Source: Billgrantia desiderata
GTDB lineage: Bacteria > Pseudomonadota > Gammaproteobacteria > Pseudomonadales > Halomonadaceae
Assembly (NCBI GenBank): GCA_011742915.1
Contig: JAAQTN010000007.1
Coordinates: 1-64,000, forward strand
Direction: 5' to 3'
Length of the DNA: 64,000 bases
Every line of letters starts with the position of its first letter. Position 1 is the stretch's first letter. Position numbers and translations under genes: made by a program. The notes beneath the pieces were generated by a model. The model worked only from the letters and a program-made list of their open reading frames with translations. It was not told the origin of the DNA and did no database searches. Below are positions 18,758 through 29,438 of this stretch, in pieces.

Positions 18758-19083
18758 TGGCATTCGTGTACCTGGCTCTGGCCATCGTTGCCGAGGTCGT
18801 GGCAACCAGTGCGCTCAAGGCGACCCACGGCTTCACGCGCCTCGTTCCCAGCCTGGTGGTGGTGGTCGGCTATGCGATTGCCTTCTACATGCTGTCGCTG
18901 GTGCTGCGTACCATTCCGGTGGGCATCGCCTACGCCATCTGGGCTGGCCTGGGTATCGTGCTGGTGGCCCTGGTGGGTATCGTGGTGTACGGGCAGCGCC
19001 CCGACCTGCCGGCGGTGCTCGGTATCGCTCTGATCGTTGCCGGCGTGGTGGTGATCCAGCTGTTTTCACGAGTTTCCCACTGA
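18757..19083 (+). CDS. small multidrug resistance (SMR) efflux protein
   Basis: Four-helix inner-membrane pump of 108 residues, proton/cation antiporter of the EmrE/QacE family. The essential membrane Glu is present in the first helix (YLALAIVAEVVATSALK), and family residues YAIAFYMLSLVLRTIPVGIAYAIWAGLG and the terminal GVVVIQLFSR are intact. Coupled to the preceding methyltransferase gene by a one-base stop/start overlap. Likely substrates are quaternary cations or guanidinium-type compounds; the sequence alone does not decide. Confidence 0.92.
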   Translation: MAFVYLALAIVAEVVATSALKATHGFTRLVPSLVVVVGYAIAFYMLSLVLRTIPVGIAYAIWAGLGIVLVALVGIVVYGQRPDLPAVLGIALIVAGVVVIQLFSRVSH

Positions 19084-19103
19084 CTGCGTCACGTGGGTCT
19101 TAG

Positions 19104-20579
19104 ATGGATGTTCGATCAATGGTGAGAGCTGTTGCCAGGCTTGGCTGCCTGCTTCTGTTGTGCGGTTCGATGCTGCCGGTGGCGGCGCTCGGATCGGGTT
19201 TTGCCGAACTTGGAAAGATGACCGAGAGCGGCTTTCGCATCAGTGCCGAAGCGCGCCTGCTGGGCGACGGTGGGCGTGACGGCGTCCTGCTCGGCGCCAT
19301 CGAGCCGCAGAGTCAGCTGTCGCCGGCCTCGGTGTCCAAGGCCTACCTGGCGGCGGCCGCGCTCGACCGCTGGGGGCCTCAGCACCGCTTTGCCACCCGG
19401 CTGGTCAGCACCGCTGAGCTCGACGCCGACGGCGTGCTGCGCGGCGACCTGATTCTCGACGGCGGCGGCGACCCCGGGCTCTCCAGCGAGGATCTGTGGC
19501 GGCTGACCCAGCGGCTGCATCAGGCCGGTGTGCGCGAGGTCGACGGGCGCCTGGTGGTCAGCCAGTGGCGCTTCGGCCCGGTGGAGTGCATCACCACCGA
19601 TCGCTGCGAGGCGCACTCGCGCACCGGCAACAGCTACAGCGCGCTGCTCTCGTCGGCTGGGGTCAACCACGGCAACTGGTGCGTCAACGTCGCGCCGGGG
19701 GCAGCGGCGGGCGAGCCGGCCCGCATCACCAGCTGCGACAGTCAGGGGCTGATCCTGGAGGTCGACAACCGGATCGAGACGCGCCCGCCCAACAGCGGCA
19801 CCGAGTTCAGCGCCGAGCGCGTGACCCGCGAAGAGGGCGACGTGATGCTGCTGCGCGGCCAGATTTCGCTCAACGCCTCGCCCCGGGACGTCTACCGGGC
19901 CAGCGGCGATCCCGCCCGCCAGACCGCCCGCACGCTGATGGCCATGCTCGAGCAGGCCGGTATCGGCGTGGGCGGGGGCTACGTGACCAGCATCGAGCAG
20001 CCTGCCGCTTCCGCGCGTACGCTGGCACAGGTGGAGAGCAGGCCGCTGCAGGAACTGCTGCTGCATGTGATGAACTACTCCAACAACTTCATGGCCGACG
20101 TGCTGGCGCTCAACCTGGTGGACACCCCGAGGGCGGACCTGCTCCAGGCCGGCGAGGCGATTCAGGATTACGTGGCCGGCCTGCCCGATCACGGCCCGGT
20201 GATCATGCTCAGCGGCAGCGGCCTGACCACGGAGAACCGCACCTCGGCCCACGGCAGCAACGTGCTGCTGGAGAGCATGTTCCACCGCTCGTCGCTGTTC
20301 CCGAGCTTCGTCGCCAGCTTCCAGTCGCCGGCCAACGGCGTGTCGCGCTTCATTCGCCGCGGCTCGCCGCTGTTCCAGGATCACATCATGCTCAAGACCG
20401 GCACCCTCAATCAGCCCTATGCCGTGCGTGCCGTTAGCGGCTACTTCCGTACCCGCTCGGGGCGCTGGGGCGTGTTCACGGTGATGGTCAACGGCACCTC
20501 GTCCACGCCCTGGCTCAACTGGGCGCAGGTGCTGGATCCGCTTTCCGAAGACCTGGCGCGCATGATCGAGGCGCACTGA
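19104..20579 (+). CDS. dacB: D-alanyl-D-alanine carboxypeptidase/endopeptidase (PBP4, S13)
   Basis: Periplasmic low-molecular-mass penicillin-binding protein of 491 residues that trims D-Ala and cleaves peptidoglycan cross-links. A signal peptide spans about residues 6-30. The SxxK motif is S76-V-S-K79 in QLSPASVSKAYLAAA. A large inserted domain as in PBP4 follows; SxN appears in HVMNYSNNFMADVLAL and KTG in HIMLKTGTLNQPYAV. All three active-site motifs are intact. The start could be ATG 19104 or the in-frame ATG 19119; neither has a strong ribosome site. It is close behind the SMR gene, and dgkA follows 34 nt later. Confidence 0.93.
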   Translation: MDVRSMVRAVARLGCLLLLCGSMLPVAALGSGFAELGKMTESGFRISAEARLLGDGGRDGVLLGAIEPQSQLSPASVSKAYLAAAALDRWGPQHRFATRLVSTAELDADGVLRGDLILDGGGDPGLSSEDLWRLTQRLHQAGVREVDGRLVVSQWRFGPVECITTDRCEAHSRTGNSYSALLSSAGVNHGNWCVNVAPGAAAGEPARITSCDSQGLILEVDNRIETRPPNSGTEFSAERVTREEGDVMLLRGQISLNASPRDVYRASGDPARQTARTLMAMLEQAGIGVGGGYVTSIEQPAASARTLAQVESRPLQELLLHVMNYSNNFMADVLALNLVDTPRADLLQAGEAIQDYVAGLPDHGPVIMLSGSGLTTENRTSAHGSNVLLESMFHRSSLFPSFVASFQSPANGVSRFIRRGSPLFQDHIMLKTGTLNQPYAVRAVSGYFRTRSGRWGVFTVMVNGTSSTPWLNWAQVLDPLSEDLARMIEAH

Positions 20580-20613
20580 AGCCGACCTAACCCGCAATTC
20601 AGGATGCGAGACG

Positions 20614-20985
20614 ATGAAACCAGCACGAACCGGATGGCGGCATGTCATCGATGCCACGGGCTACTCGATCAAGGGGCTCAGGTTCGCCTTTCGCCATGAG
20701 ACGGCCTTCCGCCAGGAGCTGGCTCTCTGTGTGGTACTGCTGCCGCTGGCCTGGTGGATCGGCTCGGGTCCGGTGGAGTGGATCCTGCTGGTGGGCAGTT
20801 GCCTGCTGGTACTCACCGTGGAGCTGATCAACAGCGCCATCGAGAGCGTGGTGGACCGCATCGGCACCGAGCATCATGAGCTGTCCGGTCGAGCCAAGGA
20901 CATCGGCTCGGCGGCGGTGATGGTGGCGCTGATCGCCGCCGGTCTGACCTGGGGCCTGCTCGGCTGGCAGAAGTTCTTCGGCTGA
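20614..20985 (+). CDS. dgkA: diacylglycerol kinase
   Basis: Small trimeric inner-membrane kinase (123 residues, three helices) that recycles diacylglycerol to phosphatidic acid with ATP. The signature VELINSAIESVVDRIG is intact, with its catalytic Glu and Asn, as are the amphipathic N-terminal helix (GYSIKGLRFAFRHETAFRQEL) and HHELSGRAKDIGSAAV. An AGGA ribosome site precedes ATG 20614. It sits between dacB and glnE on the same strand. Confidence 0.96.
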   Translation: MKPARTGWRHVIDATGYSIKGLRFAFRHETAFRQELALCVVLLPLAWWIGSGPVEWILLVGSCLLVLTVELINSAIESVVDRIGTEHHELSGRAKDIGSAAVMVALIAAGLTWGLLGWQKFFG

Positions 20986-21064
20986 AGGCCGTCGTGGGGG
21001 GTGCCGCCGCGTCGGCGCCTTCGCTATGCTGGGGGCAATTCCGCTGCGACAAGGCGTGTTGCCC

Positions 21065-24046
21065 ATGGCCCTTCCCGCTGACTTCCTGCCCGTCGATGAC
21101 ACCCCGACCGCGCTCAGGCCCGCCCTGGAGAAAGCGTGGCAGCGCCTGAGCGAGAGCCTGGCCCGGGCCGACAACGTGGCCGAGATGACCGGCCAGGAGC
21201 CGCCCTCGGAGAACTGGCTGGCGTTGGGGACGGAACGTCGACGCCAGCTGGCGCGGGTCATCACCATTTCCGACTTCGCCCTCGACACCCTGGTGCGCTA
21301 CCCCGAATGGCTGCTGCACCTGGATGCCGGTGGCGAGCTGGACGAGTCGCCGCAGGGCGAGACGCTCGCGGCCTGGCTCGCCGAACGGCTGGAGAGCGCC
21401 GAGGATGAGGCCGGCCTGCACGCCGTGCTGCGGCGCTTCCGCCGGGCGCGCATGCTGGGTATCGTGTGGCGAGACCTGGTACGGCCGGTGGATACCGACA
21501 TGTGGGCCACCGCCGCTGCGGTGTCTCAACTGGCCGAGGTGTCGCTGGAAGGCGCCCTGGGCTGGCTCGAACGTCACTTCGAGTCGCGCTGGGGCCGCCC
21601 GGCGGCGCGCAGCGACGGCAGCGAGCAGCGCCTGGTGGTGCTGGGCATGGGCAAGTTCGGCGCCGGCGAGCTCAACCTCTCTTCCGATATCGACCTCATC
21701 TTCGCCTACCCCGAGCAGGGCGACACCCAGGGCGGGCGCACCTCCCTCGCGCATCAGGAGTACTTCACCAAGCTGGGGCAGAAGCTGATTGCTGCGCTGG
21801 ATGCGGTCACCGCCGACGGCTTCGTCTTTCGCGTCGACATGCGCCTGCGTCCGCTGGGCGACGGCGGCCCCCTGGTGGGCAACTTCAGCTCGCTTGCCGC
21901 CTACTATCAGGATCAGGGGCGGGAGTGGGAGCGCTATGCCCTGCTCAAGGCGCGGCCGGTGGCCGGCGACCTGGAGGCCGGCAGCGAGCTGCTCGGCAAC
22001 CTGCGTCCCTTCGTCTATCGCAAGTACCTCGATTTCGGCGCCATCGAGTCGCTGCGCGAGATGAAGGGCCTGATCAATCGCGAGGTGAAGCGGCGCGGCA
22101 TGCAGGCCAACATCAAGCTCGGCCCCGGCGGCATTCGCGAGGTGGAGTTCGTGGTGCAGGCCTTCCAGCTGATTCGCGGCGGGCGCGACACCGAGCTGCA
22201 GGTCACCTCGCTGCGCACGGCGCTCGCACGTCTGCCGGCGCTGGGGCTGCTGCCGCAAGGCGTGGTCGACGAGCTCGAGCCCGACTACGTCTTCCTGCGC
22301 GACCTGGAGCATGCGCTGCAGGCGCTGGAAGACCGTCAGACCCAGAGCCTGCCCGACGACGATCTCGACCGTGAGCGCGTCGCCCTGGCGCTGAACATGG
22401 AAGACTGGCCGGCGCTGCTGGCGCGCCTGGAGGAGGTGCGCGGCCGGGTGCGAGGCCATTTCGATGCGGTGATCGCCGACCCCGAAGAGGAGCTCGAGGA
22501 GAACGGCGAGGCGACAGAGGAAGGCGGCCTGTCGCTGGACGACTGGCGGGCGCTGTGGTGCGGAGAGCTCGAGCCCCAGGAGGCCGAGGCAATGCTCGCC
22601 GAAGCGGGCTTCGCGGAGGCCGAGACGGCCCTGCGGCGCCTCGTCGGGCTGCGCCAGTCGCGCCAGGTGCAGGCCATGCAGCGCATCGGCTACGACCGCC
22701 TCGAAGCTCTGATGCCGCTGCTGCTCGATGCGGTAGCGGCAAGCGACGCGCCCGACACCGCCCTGGAGCGGGTGCTGCCGCTGATCGAATCGGTGCTGCG
22801 GCGTACCGCCTATCTGGCGCTGCTGCGGGAGAACCCCGAAGCGCTGAGTCATCTGATGGGGCTGTGCAGCGCCAGCCCCTGGATCGCCGAGCAGATGGCC
22901 CGCTACCCGATCCTGCTGGATGAGCTGCTGACCCCGGCCACCCTCTACACCCCCGCCGACAAGGAGCGCCTGGCCGATGAGCTGCGCCAGGCCCTGGGGC
23001 GCATTCCCGAGGACGACGAGGAGGCCCAGCTCGAGGCGCTGCGCGTGTTCAAGCACGCCCACGTGCTGCGCGTTGCCGCTTCCGACATCGCCGGCACCCG
23101 CCACCTGATGAAGGTCAGCGACTATCTCACCTACATTGCCGAGGTGCTGCTGGAGACGGTGCTGGCCATGGCCTGGCGCCACCTGGTGCGCAAGCACGGC
23201 TACCCGATGCGCCGCGACGGCTCCCGCGCCGGCGCCGAGCCCGAGTTCCTGATCGTCGGCTACGGCAAGCTGGGCGGCATCGAGCTGGGCTACGGCTCCG
23301 ACCTCGACCTGGTGTTCATTCACGACGGCGACTCCCGCGGCGAGACCGATGGCGTCCGACCCATCGATGCCTCGGTGTTCTTCACCCGCCTGGGCCAGCG
23401 CATCATCCACCTGCTCACCGCCGTGACCCCGGCCGGCACCCTCTACGAGGTCGACATGCGCCTGCGCCCCTCGGGCAACGCCGGGCTGCTGGTCACCACC
23501 CTCGACGCCTTCGGCGAGTACCAGCGCCGCGAGGCCTGGACCTGGGAGCATCAGGCGCTGGTGCGGGCGCGGGTAGTGGCAGGGCACCCACGCCTGGCCG
23601 CAGGCTTCGATGCGGTGCGCAGCGAGATTCTCGGCCGCGAGCGCGACCGCGAGGCGCTGCGCGAAGAGGTGGTCAAGATGCGTCACAAGATGCGCGAGCA
23701 CCTGGGCGGCAAGAGCGAGGCGGGCCAGTTCGACCTCAAGCACGACCCCGGTGGCATGGTCGACATCGAGTTCCTGTGCCAGTTCGCGGTGCTCGCCATG
23801 GGCCACGAGACGCCGGAGCTGCTGCGCTGGAGCGACAACATGCGCATCCTGGAAACGCTGGAGAGCAGCGGGCGCCTGCCCGCCGAGGAGTGCCAGCGCC
23901 TGCGCGAGGCCTACCTGGCCCTGCGCAGCACCGCCCACCGGGCATCGCTGACCCGCGAGGCCGCCCGCGGGCGCGAGGCCGACTTCGAGGCGCACCGCCA
24001 AACCGTCATCGATGCCTGGCAGCGGCTGCTCGAAACGCAGGCGTGA
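21065..24046 (+). CDS. glnE: bifunctional glutamine-synthetase adenylyltransferase/deadenylyltransferase
   Basis: Cytoplasmic regulator that adds or removes AMP on glutamine synthetase in response to PII and glutamine. About 993 residues. Two nucleotidyltransferase domains are seen: the N-terminal adenylyl-removing domain with [20 protein letters not shown] near residue 192, and the C-terminal adenylylating domain with [20 protein letters not shown] near residue 730. Each is followed by its RxxxxGxxGxL-type metal motif ([28 protein letters not shown]). ATG 21065 was preferred over 21026 because AAGG lies ten bases upstream and MALPADFLP is a more typical start. Biosynthetic aroQ follows. Confidence 0.96.
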   Translation: MALPADFLPVDDTPTALRPALEKAWQRLSESLARADNVAEMTGQEPPSENWLALGTERRRQLARVITISDFALDTLVRYPEWLLHLDAGGELDESPQGETLAAWLAERLESAEDEAGLHAVLRRFRRARMLGIVWRDLVRPVDTDMWATAAAVSQLAEVSLEGALGWLERHFESRWGRPAARSDGSEQRLVVLGMGKFGAGELNLSSDIDLIFAYPEQGDTQGGRTSLAHQEYFTKLGQKLIAALDAVTADGFVFRVDMRLRPLGDGGPLVGNFSSLAAYYQDQGREWERYALLKARPVAGDLEAGSELLGNLRPFVYRKYLDFGAIESLREMKGLINREVKRRGMQANIKLGPGGIREVEFVVQAFQLIRGGRDTELQVTSLRTALARLPALGLLPQGVVDELEPDYVFLRDLEHALQALEDRQTQSLPDDDLDRERVALALNMEDWPALLARLEEVRGRVRGHFDAVIADPEEELEENGEATEEGGLSLDDWRALWCGELEPQEAEAMLAEAGFAEAETALRRLVGLRQSRQVQAMQRIGYDRLEALMPLLLDAVAASDAPDTALERVLPLIESVLRRTAYLALLRENPEALSHLMGLCSASPWIAEQMARYPILLDELLTPATLYTPADKERLADELRQALGRIPEDDEEAQLEALRVFKHAHVLRVAASDIAGTRHLMKVSDYLTYIAEVLLETVLAMAWRHLVRKHGYPMRRDGSRAGAEPEFLIVGYGKLGGIELGYGSDLDLVFIHDGDSRGETDGVRPIDASVFFTRLGQRIIHLLTAVTPAGTLYEVDMRLRPSGNAGLLVTTLDAFGEYQRREAWTWEHQALVRARVVAGHPRLAAGFDAVRSEILGRERDREALREEVVKMRHKMREHLGGKSEAGQFDLKHDPGGMVDIEFLCQFAVLAMGHETPELLRWSDNMRILETLESSGRLPAEECQRLREAYLALRSTAHRASLTREAARGREADFEAHRQTVIDAWQRLLETQA

Positions 24047-24086
24047 GGCCGGGCATTTCCCCTCGTCACAGCAGAGAAGAAGCACC

Positions 24087-24530
24087 ATGAACAAGGTCCT
24101 GGTACTGCACGGCCCCAACCTCAACCTGCTCGGCAGCCGTCAGCCGGAAGTCTATGGATATGAGACCCTGGACGACATCAACAACGCGCTCTACGAGAAG
24201 GCCGCCATCAACGGCTGGGATATCAAGGCGCTGCAGAGCAACCACGAAGGCGTGCTGATCGACGCCATCCACGCCGCCCGCGAGGACGGCACCGCGGCGA
24301 TCGTCATCAACCCTGCCGCCTATACCCACACCTCGGTGGCCATCCTCGACGCCCTCAACGCCTTCGACGGCAAGGTGATCGAGGTGCACCTCTCCAACGT
24401 GCACAAGCGCGAGCGTTTCCGCCACCACTCCTATGTCTCGCTGCGCGCCGACGGCGTGATCGCCGGCCTCGGCAGCCAGGGCTACCTGGCGGCGCTGGAT
24501 GCGGTGATCAAGGCTGCCGCCAAAGCGTGA
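24087..24530 (+). CDS. aroQ: 3-dehydroquinate dehydratase, type II (biosynthetic copy)
   Basis: Third step of the shikimate pathway, 3-dehydroquinate to 3-dehydroshikimate. The 147 residues form the flavodoxin-like dodecameric type II enzyme. Catalytic features intact: [17 protein letters not shown] (Arg and Tyr), [10 protein letters not shown] (Asn), [16 protein letters not shown] (His). A purine-rich site precedes ATG 24087. Its place next to glnE, apart from the catabolic island, argues that this is the housekeeping copy. It is followed by an intrinsic terminator at 24591-24632. Two further copies, one broken, lie in the island. Confidence 0.96.
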   Translation: MNKVLVLHGPNLNLLGSRQPEVYGYETLDDINNALYEKAAINGWDIKALQSNHEGVLIDAIHAAREDGTAAIVINPAAYTHTSVAILDALNAFDGKVIEVHLSNVHKRERFRHHSYVSLRADGVIAGLGSQGYLAALDAVIKAAAKA

Positions 24531-24590
24531 AGACCCAGACGTGAAGGTCCGGGCGTAAAGCCGCTCTGCCATTGATCTGCCACTGACGGA

Positions 24591-24632
24591 ACGGGCTCGG
24601 CCACACAGGCCGGTCCGTTTCGTATCTTTTTG
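24591..24632 (+). terminator. intrinsic terminator after aroQ
   Basis: Stem ACGG-GCT-CGGCC, loop ACACA, GGCCG-GT-CCGT, followed by TTT and then a second T-run (CTTTTTG). It closes the glnE-aroQ unit before the nap operon. Confidence 0.7.
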
Positions 24633-24716
24633 TAACAAGTAATTGGGATGCTGGAATATTAGCTACCCTGACATCAGGAGGATCAATAATAACTAGTGAG
24701 TGACGAGGGGAGAGGC

Positions 24717-24890
24717 ATGGAAGACCCGGATACCATGGCGCCCGAGGAGCGGAAGAAGAAGGAGTTCAAGCTGTTCCTCTTCATCGCCATCCTGCTGTTT
24801 CCCATCCTGGCGATAGCCGTTGTCGGTGGCTTCGGCTTCTCGGTATGGATCTACCAGACCTTCACGGGCCCGCCCGGGCCGCCGAGCTGA
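24717..24890 (+). CDS. napE: periplasmic nitrate reductase subunit NapE
   Basis: Single-helix inner-membrane protein of 57 residues. ATG 24717 was chosen since GGGGAG lies five bases upstream. The N-terminal MEDPDTMAPEERKKKEFK is cytoplasmic. It is followed by LFLFIAILLFPILAIAVVGGFGFSVWIYQ and GPPGPP, the NapE pattern. The precise role of NapE is unclear; it is found with Nap systems. First gene of napEFDABC; napF begins 7 nt later. Confidence 0.9.
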   Translation: MEDPDTMAPEERKKKEFKLFLFIAILLFPILAIAVVGGFGFSVWIYQTFTGPPGPPS

Positions 24891-24897
24891 GGGTCGC

Positions 24898-25398
24898 ATG
24901 CACAAGGCGAACAATCCCAATACACGTCGCCAGTTCTTTCGCTCCCTCGGCGGTCATGGCCCGCTCCAGCGGCCACCCTGGACTGATCCTGACTTCACCG
25001 AACGCTGCGTGCGCTGTGCGGCCTGTATCGAGACCTGCCCCGAGGGTGTGCTGTTCCATGGCGGCGGCGGTTATCCCGAGATCCGCTTCGACCAAGCGGG
25101 TTGCTCGCTATGCCGCGCCTGCGTCGAGGCCTGCGATGCAGGCGTGTTCGACACCCAGCGCCCCGCCTTTCCCTGGCGCGCCCGTATCGAGAGCCACTGC
25201 CTGGCGCTGGCCGACATTCATTGCCAGAGCTGCCAGGACGCCTGCGAGTGGCAGGCCATCGTCTTTTCCCCCCAGTTGGGGCGCCCGCCCAAGCCGCGCC
25301 TGAACGGCGAAGCCTGTACCGGCTGCGGTGCCTGCCAGGCCCTGTGCCCCAACCACGCCATCACAATGACAAGCGAGGAGATTGCCCATGCCGAATGA
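24898..25398 (+). CDS. napF: ferredoxin-type protein NapF
   Basis: Cytoplasmic iron-sulfur protein of 166 residues that helps load the [4Fe-4S] cluster or mature NapA before export. The start RRQFFRSLGG is typical. Cysteine clusters are CVRCAACIETCPEG, CSLCRACVEACDAG, a third degenerate group (CQSCQDACEW) and CTGCGACQALCPNHAI. The final codons overlap napD by 11 bp, and napE ends 7 nt before it, so the set is tightly coupled. Confidence 0.93.
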   Translation: MHKANNPNTRRQFFRSLGGHGPLQRPPWTDPDFTERCVRCAACIETCPEGVLFHGGGGYPEIRFDQAGCSLCRACVEACDAGVFDTQRPAFPWRARIESHCLALADIHCQSCQDACEWQAIVFSPQLGRPPKPRLNGEACTGCGACQALCPNHAITMTSEEIAHAE

Positions 25399-25699
25399 AA
25401 CCCTCCACATCGCCAGTCTGCTGGTACATGTCCGGCCCGAGCACGCCCGGGAAGTGACGCGATGGCTGGCTGCCCAGCCCGAGAGCGAGGTCAGCGCCGA
25501 GGATCCCAGCGGCAAGCTGGTGGTGGTAGTGGAGAGTTTGCGCGAGGCGCGGATTCTCGAGCTGATCGATGCGATCCAGGTGCGGCCAGGCGTGCTGGGA
25601 GCGGCGCTGGTGTATCACCAGGTACTCGATCCAGCGTCTGCCGACGAACCCGCCGATCCCGTCTCATCCCAAGCCGCTGCAGAAGGAATGCCGACATGA
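25388..25699 (+). CDS. napD: NapA chaperone NapD
   Basis: Cytoplasmic Tat-proofreading chaperone of 103 residues that binds the NapA twin-arginine signal. Core [30 protein letters not shown] and GKLVVVVE with a ferredoxin-like fold are typical. GAGGAG lies seven bases before ATG 25388. It overlaps napF at the start and napA at the end (ATGA). The C-terminal [19 protein letters not shown] tail is longer than in E. coli NapD. Confidence 0.92.
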   Translation: MPNETLHIASLLVHVRPEHAREVTRWLAAQPESEVSAEDPSGKLVVVVESLREARILELIDAIQVRPGVLGAALVYHQVLDPASADEPADPVSSQAAAEGMPT

Positions 25700-28200
25700 A
25701 GATGACGCGTCGTGAATTCGCCAAGGCCAACGCAGTGGCCGTGGCGGCGGCCACTGCCGGTATGGCCATTCCGGCCGGCGCCACCAACCTCATCACCAAC
25801 GCCGACTTGACGCGGCTGAACTGGAACAAGGCGCCCTGTCGCTTCTGTGGGGTGGGCTGCAGCGTCATGGTAGCCACCCAGGGCAACCGTATCGTGGCCA
25901 CACACGGTGACATTCATTCGGAGGTCAACCGCGGGCTCAACTGCGTCAAGGGCTACTTTCTGTCCAAGATTCTCTACGGTCAGGACCGCCTGCAGCAGCC
26001 GCTGCTGCGCAAGCGCAACGGCGTTTACGACAAGCGCGGCGACTTCGAGCCGGTCTCCTGGGACGAAGCCCTCGACCTGATGGCCGACAAGTTCAAGAGT
26101 GCCATTCGCGAGCACGGACCCGAGAGCGTGGCGATGTTCGGCTCCGGCCAGTGGACCATCTGGGAAGGCTATGCCGCCAGCAAGCTGTTCAAGGCCGGGC
26201 TGCGCTCCAACAACATCGACCCCAATGCGCGGCACTGCATGGCCTCGGCGGTGTTCGCCTTCATGCGCGCTTTCGGCTCCGACGAGCCCATGGGCGTCTA
26301 CGACGACATCGAGCACGCCAACGCCTTCGTGCTGTGGGGCTCCAACATGGCGGAGATGCACCCGATCCTCTGGACCCGGGTCACCGACCGGCGGCTCTCC
26401 TATCCGGAGACCCAGGTGGCGGTGCTCTCCACCTTCCAGCACCGCAGCTTCGACCTGGCCGACATCCCCATGGTGATGAAGCCCAACGCCGACGTGGTGA
26501 TCCTCAACTACATCGCCAACCACATCATCCAGACCGACCGCGTCGACCGCGATTTCGTCGAGAATCACACCAACTTCGTGCGTGCCGTAGATGACATCGG
26601 CTACGGCCTGCGCGACGAGCATCCGCTGCAGCAGGCGGCCGCCAATGCCGACGAGCCCAACCGCTGGACGGAGATGAGCTTCGACGAATTCGCCGACCAC
26701 GTTGCCGACTTCACCCTGGAACGGGCGGCACGGGAATCCGGGGTATCCGAGAGCCGCCTGGAGCGGCTGGCCGAGCTCTACGCCGACCCCGACATCAAGG
26801 TCATGTCGTTCTGGACCATGGGGGTCAACCAGCACACCCGCGGCGTGTGGGTGAACAACCTCATCTACAACCTGCACCTGCTCACCGGCAAGATCTCCGA
26901 GCCCGGCAATAGCCCCTTCTCGCTGACCGGCCAGCCCTCTGCCTGCGGCACCGCCCGCGAGGTGGGCACCTTCGCCCATCGCCTGCCGGCGGACCGGGTG
27001 GTCACCAACCCCGAGCATCGCCGCGAGGCGGAGCAGATCTGGAAGCTGCCTGAGGGCACCATTCCCGAACGCGTGGGCTTTCATGCCGTGGAGCAGAGCC
27101 GCAAGCTCAAGGACGGCGCAATCAAGGTCTACTGGACCCAGGTCAACAACAACATGCAGGCCGGGCCCAACACCCAGCAGGAGATCCTGCCGGGCTGGCG
27201 CAACGAGGAGGCCTTCGTCATCGTCTCCGACATCTACCCCACGGCCTCGGCCCAGGCCGCCGACCTGATCCTGCCGGCTGCCTCCTGGGTCGAGAAGGAG
27301 GGCGCCTTCGGCAACTCCGAGCGGCGTACCCAGTTCTTCCATCAGCTGATCGATGCCCCTGGGGAGGCGCGCTCCGACCTCTGGCAACTGGTGGAGCTCG
27401 CCAAGCGGATCGACGTTGCCGACGTATGGCCGAGCGAGTTGCTCGACAAGGCCCCCGAGTACCGCGACAAGACGCTGTTCGAGCTGCTCTACGCCAACGG
27501 GCAGGTCGACAGCTACCCGCTCTCGGACATGGAGGAGGGCTACGCCAACCAGGAGGCCGAGGCGTTCGGCTTCTATATCCAGAAGGGGCTGTTCGAGGAG
27601 TACGCCCGCTTCGGCCGCGGCAAGGGCAAGGATCTCGACGCCTTCGACAACTATCACCAGAACCGCGGCAAGCGCTGGCCGGTGGTCGACGGCCAGGAGA
27701 CCCTGTGGCGCTATCGCGAAGGCTACGACCCCTATGTGGAAGAGGGCCGAGGCGTGCAGTTCTACGCCAAGCCCGACGACCGCGCGCTGATCTTTGCCGT
27801 TCCCGACGAGCCGCCCCCTGAGTCGCCGGACGAGGAGTACCCCTACTGGCTCTCCACCGGGCGGGTGCTCGAACACTGGCACACCGGCTCCATGACCCGC
27901 CGCGTGCCGGAGCTGCATCGGGCGGTGCCGGCGGCGCTGCTCTACATGCACCCGGAGGATGCCCGCGAGGAGGGCATGCGGCGCGGCAGCGAGGTGAAGG
28001 TGATCAGTCGTCGTGGCGAGGTGCGCCTGCGGGTCGAGACCCGCGGCCGGGTCACGCCACCGCGGGGCCTGGTCTACGTGCCCTTCTTCGATGCCAACCG
28101 GCTGATCAACAACGTGGTGCTGGACGCCACGGACCCGATCTCCAAGCAGACGGACTTCAAGAAGTGCGCGGTTCGTCTCGAACTGGTCAGCCTGGCCTGA
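25696..28200 (+). CDS. napA: periplasmic nitrate reductase catalytic subunit NapA
   Basis: Molybdopterin-dependent reductase of nitrate to nitrite in the periplasm, 834 residues. A Tat signal [20 protein letters not shown] opens the protein. The [4Fe-4S] ligands are Cys48, Cys51, Cys55 and Cys83 (CRFCGVGC ... NCVKGYF). The Mo-ligating Cys lies in [15 protein letters not shown] near residue 181. bis-MGD segments such as [10 protein letters not shown] and [15 protein letters not shown] are intact, and the protein ends in the usual [13 protein letters not shown] 25696 overlaps the napD stop. Confidence 0.97.
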   Translation: MKMTRREFAKANAVAVAAATAGMAIPAGATNLITNADLTRLNWNKAPCRFCGVGCSVMVATQGNRIVATHGDIHSEVNRGLNCVKGYFLSKILYGQDRLQQPLLRKRNGVYDKRGDFEPVSWDEALDLMADKFKSAIREHGPESVAMFGSGQWTIWEGYAASKLFKAGLRSNNIDPNARHCMASAVFAFMRAFGSDEPMGVYDDIEHANAFVLWGSNMAEMHPILWTRVTDRRLSYPETQVAVLSTFQHRSFDLADIPMVMKPNADVVILNYIANHIIQTDRVDRDFVENHTNFVRAVDDIGYGLRDEHPLQQAAANADEPNRWTEMSFDEFADHVADFTLERAARESGVSESRLERLAELYADPDIKVMSFWTMGVNQHTRGVWVNNLIYNLHLLTGKISEPGNSPFSLTGQPSACGTAREVGTFAHRLPADRVVTNPEHRREAEQIWKLPEGTIPERVGFHAVEQSRKLKDGAIKVYWTQVNNNMQAGPNTQQEILPGWRNEEAFVIVSDIYPTASAQAADLILPAASWVEKEGAFGNSERRTQFFHQLIDAPGEARSDLWQLVELAKRIDVADVWPSELLDKAPEYRDKTLFELLYANGQVDSYPLSDMEEGYANQEAEAFGFYIQKGLFEEYARFGRGKGKDLDAFDNYHQNRGKRWPVVDGQETLWRYREGYDPYVEEGRGVQFYAKPDDRALIFAVPDEPPPESPDEEYPYWLSTGRVLEHWHTGSMTRRVPELHRAVPAALLYMHPEDAREEGMRRGSEVKVISRRGEVRLRVETRGRVTPPRGLVYVPFFDANRLINNVVLDATDPISKQTDFKKCAVRLELVSLA

Positions 28201-28224
28201 GGCCGAGACAGAAGGAGAAATGCG

Positions 28225-28716
28225 ATGAAATGGCTCACTATGCTCAGTCTCTCGCTGGTGCTGGTCGTTGCCGGCCTGGCAATCGCCGAAGAGCGCCGGG
28301 ACGATTCGGCGCCGGACGGCCTGCGGCCGGGCGGCACCCTCAGCCAATCCCTGCCGGCGCCGCCGATGGCCGGCGAGCCCCGGGACGCCGGGCGCGAAGT
28401 GCTCAACTATCCGGAGCAGCCGCCGGTCATTCCCCACGGTATCCGCGATTATCAGATCGATACCCGAGCCAACCGCTGCCTGACCTGCCACAGTCGCGAG
28501 CATGCGGTCCAGGCCGGGGCTCCCATGGTCAGCGTCAGCCACTTCCGCGACCGCCACCAGCAGGTGCTGGCAGCGGTGTCGCCCGACCGCTACTTCTGCA
28601 CCCAGTGCCATGTGCCGCAGACCGATGCCAGCCCCATCGTTTCCAATACCTTCCTCAACGTCGATGAGGTGCTGGGAGAAATGCTCCGGCAGCAGCGTGA
28701 GGGAGGTGGCCAATGA
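28225..28716 (+). CDS. napB: nitrate reductase cytochrome c-type subunit NapB
   Basis: Periplasmic di-heme electron donor to NapA, 163 residues. Signal peptide [18 protein letters not shown], a linker typical of NapB ([10 protein letters not shown] ... [16 protein letters not shown]), then two heme sites CLTCH and CTQCH with axial His in the surrounding SHFRDRH region. Starts 24 nt after napA with GAAGGAG upstream and overlaps napC by four bases. Confidence 0.96.
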   Translation: MKWLTMLSLSLVLVVAGLAIAEERRDDSAPDGLRPGGTLSQSLPAPPMAGEPRDAGREVLNYPEQPPVIPHGIRDYQIDTRANRCLTCHSREHAVQAGAPMVSVSHFRDRHQQVLAAVSPDRYFCTQCHVPQTDASPIVSNTFLNVDEVLGEMLRQQREGGGQ

Positions 28717-29381
28717 AGCGCTGGTTGATCACCTATTGGCGTATCCTGATGCGCCCCAGCATGCACTTCAGCCTGGGGTTCCTGACGCTTGGCGGCTTCA
28801 TCGCCGGGATCTTATTCTGGGGCGGCTTCAACACCGCGGTGGAGGCGACCAATACCCAGCAGTTCTGCATCTCCTGCCATGAGATGGAGCGCAATCCCTA
28901 CCGCGAAATGCAGGGCAGGATCCACGACGTCAACCGCTCCGGGGTCGGCGCCCAGTGTGCCGATTGCCACGTGCCCCACGGCTGGACGCACAAGATGGCG
29001 CGCAAGATGGAGGCTTCAAAGGAGGTGTGGGGCTGGATCTTCGGCACCATTCGCACCGAGGAGCAGTTCGAGGACAAGCGGCGCGAGCTGGCGGAAAGGG
29101 AGTGGGCCAGGCTGGAGGCCAACGACTCGCTGGAGTGCCGCAACTGCCACGACTTCGAGTCCATGGACTTCACCCAGCAGAGCTCCCGGGCTGCACAGGC
29201 GCACTCCACCACCCTCGCCGAGGGGGAGGCCACTTGCATCACCTGCCACAAGGGCATTGCCCACGAGCTGCCCGACATGAGCGAGTTCTATCAGCATACC
29301 GCCACGGGGCTGCCCGGCATCGAATCCTGGGTCGCTCACCTGAAGCGGGATGCGCCGGTGCCGGGCTACCCGGAAAACTGA
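28713..29381 (+). CDS. napC: NapC/NirT tetraheme cytochrome c
   Basis: Membrane-anchored quinol dehydrogenase that passes electrons from the quinol pool to NapB. 222 residues with one N-terminal anchor helix ([21 protein letters not shown]) and four CxxCH sites: CISCH, CADCH, CRNCH, CITCH. The conserved quinol-site region after heme 1 ([12 protein letters not shown]) is present. It overlaps napB by ATGA and ends the operon. No napG or napH is present, so electrons come through NapC alone. Confidence 0.96.
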   Translation: MKRWLITYWRILMRPSMHFSLGFLTLGGFIAGILFWGGFNTAVEATNTQQFCISCHEMERNPYREMQGRIHDVNRSGVGAQCADCHVPHGWTHKMARKMEASKEVWGWIFGTIRTEEQFEDKRRELAEREWARLEANDSLECRNCHDFESMDFTQQSSRAAQAHSTTLAEGEATCITCHKGIAHELPDMSEFYQHTATGLPGIESWVAHLKRDAPVPGYPEN

Positions 29382-29391
29382 CCGAGGGTAA

Positions 29392-29436
29392 GTGTGCCTC
29401 GCCTCGCCTCGCCTTGCGTGGGCGAGGGGCACGCAC
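29392..29436. terminator. hairpin between convergent napC and HAD genes
   Basis: Imperfect stem in which GTGCC-TCGCC (left) pairs with GGCGA-GG-GGCAC (right) around a loop made of CTCGC repeats. It lies between two convergent stops and has no T-run. Confidence 0.4.
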
Positions 29437-29438
29437 CT

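Noticed and set aside
20828-24124. Very long open frame on the minus strand opposite glnE and dgkA
   Set aside because: Composition is a mirror of the GC-rich coding strand, it has no family motif, and both genes on the + strand are certain. The same applies to long antisense frames opposite napA (25615-28713), fabY (15817-17733) and pcaF/pcaDC (59340-61865).
24640-24716. FNR or NarP box before napE
   Set aside because: ATCAATAATAA has only half of an FNR site and no clear partner; not enough to call.
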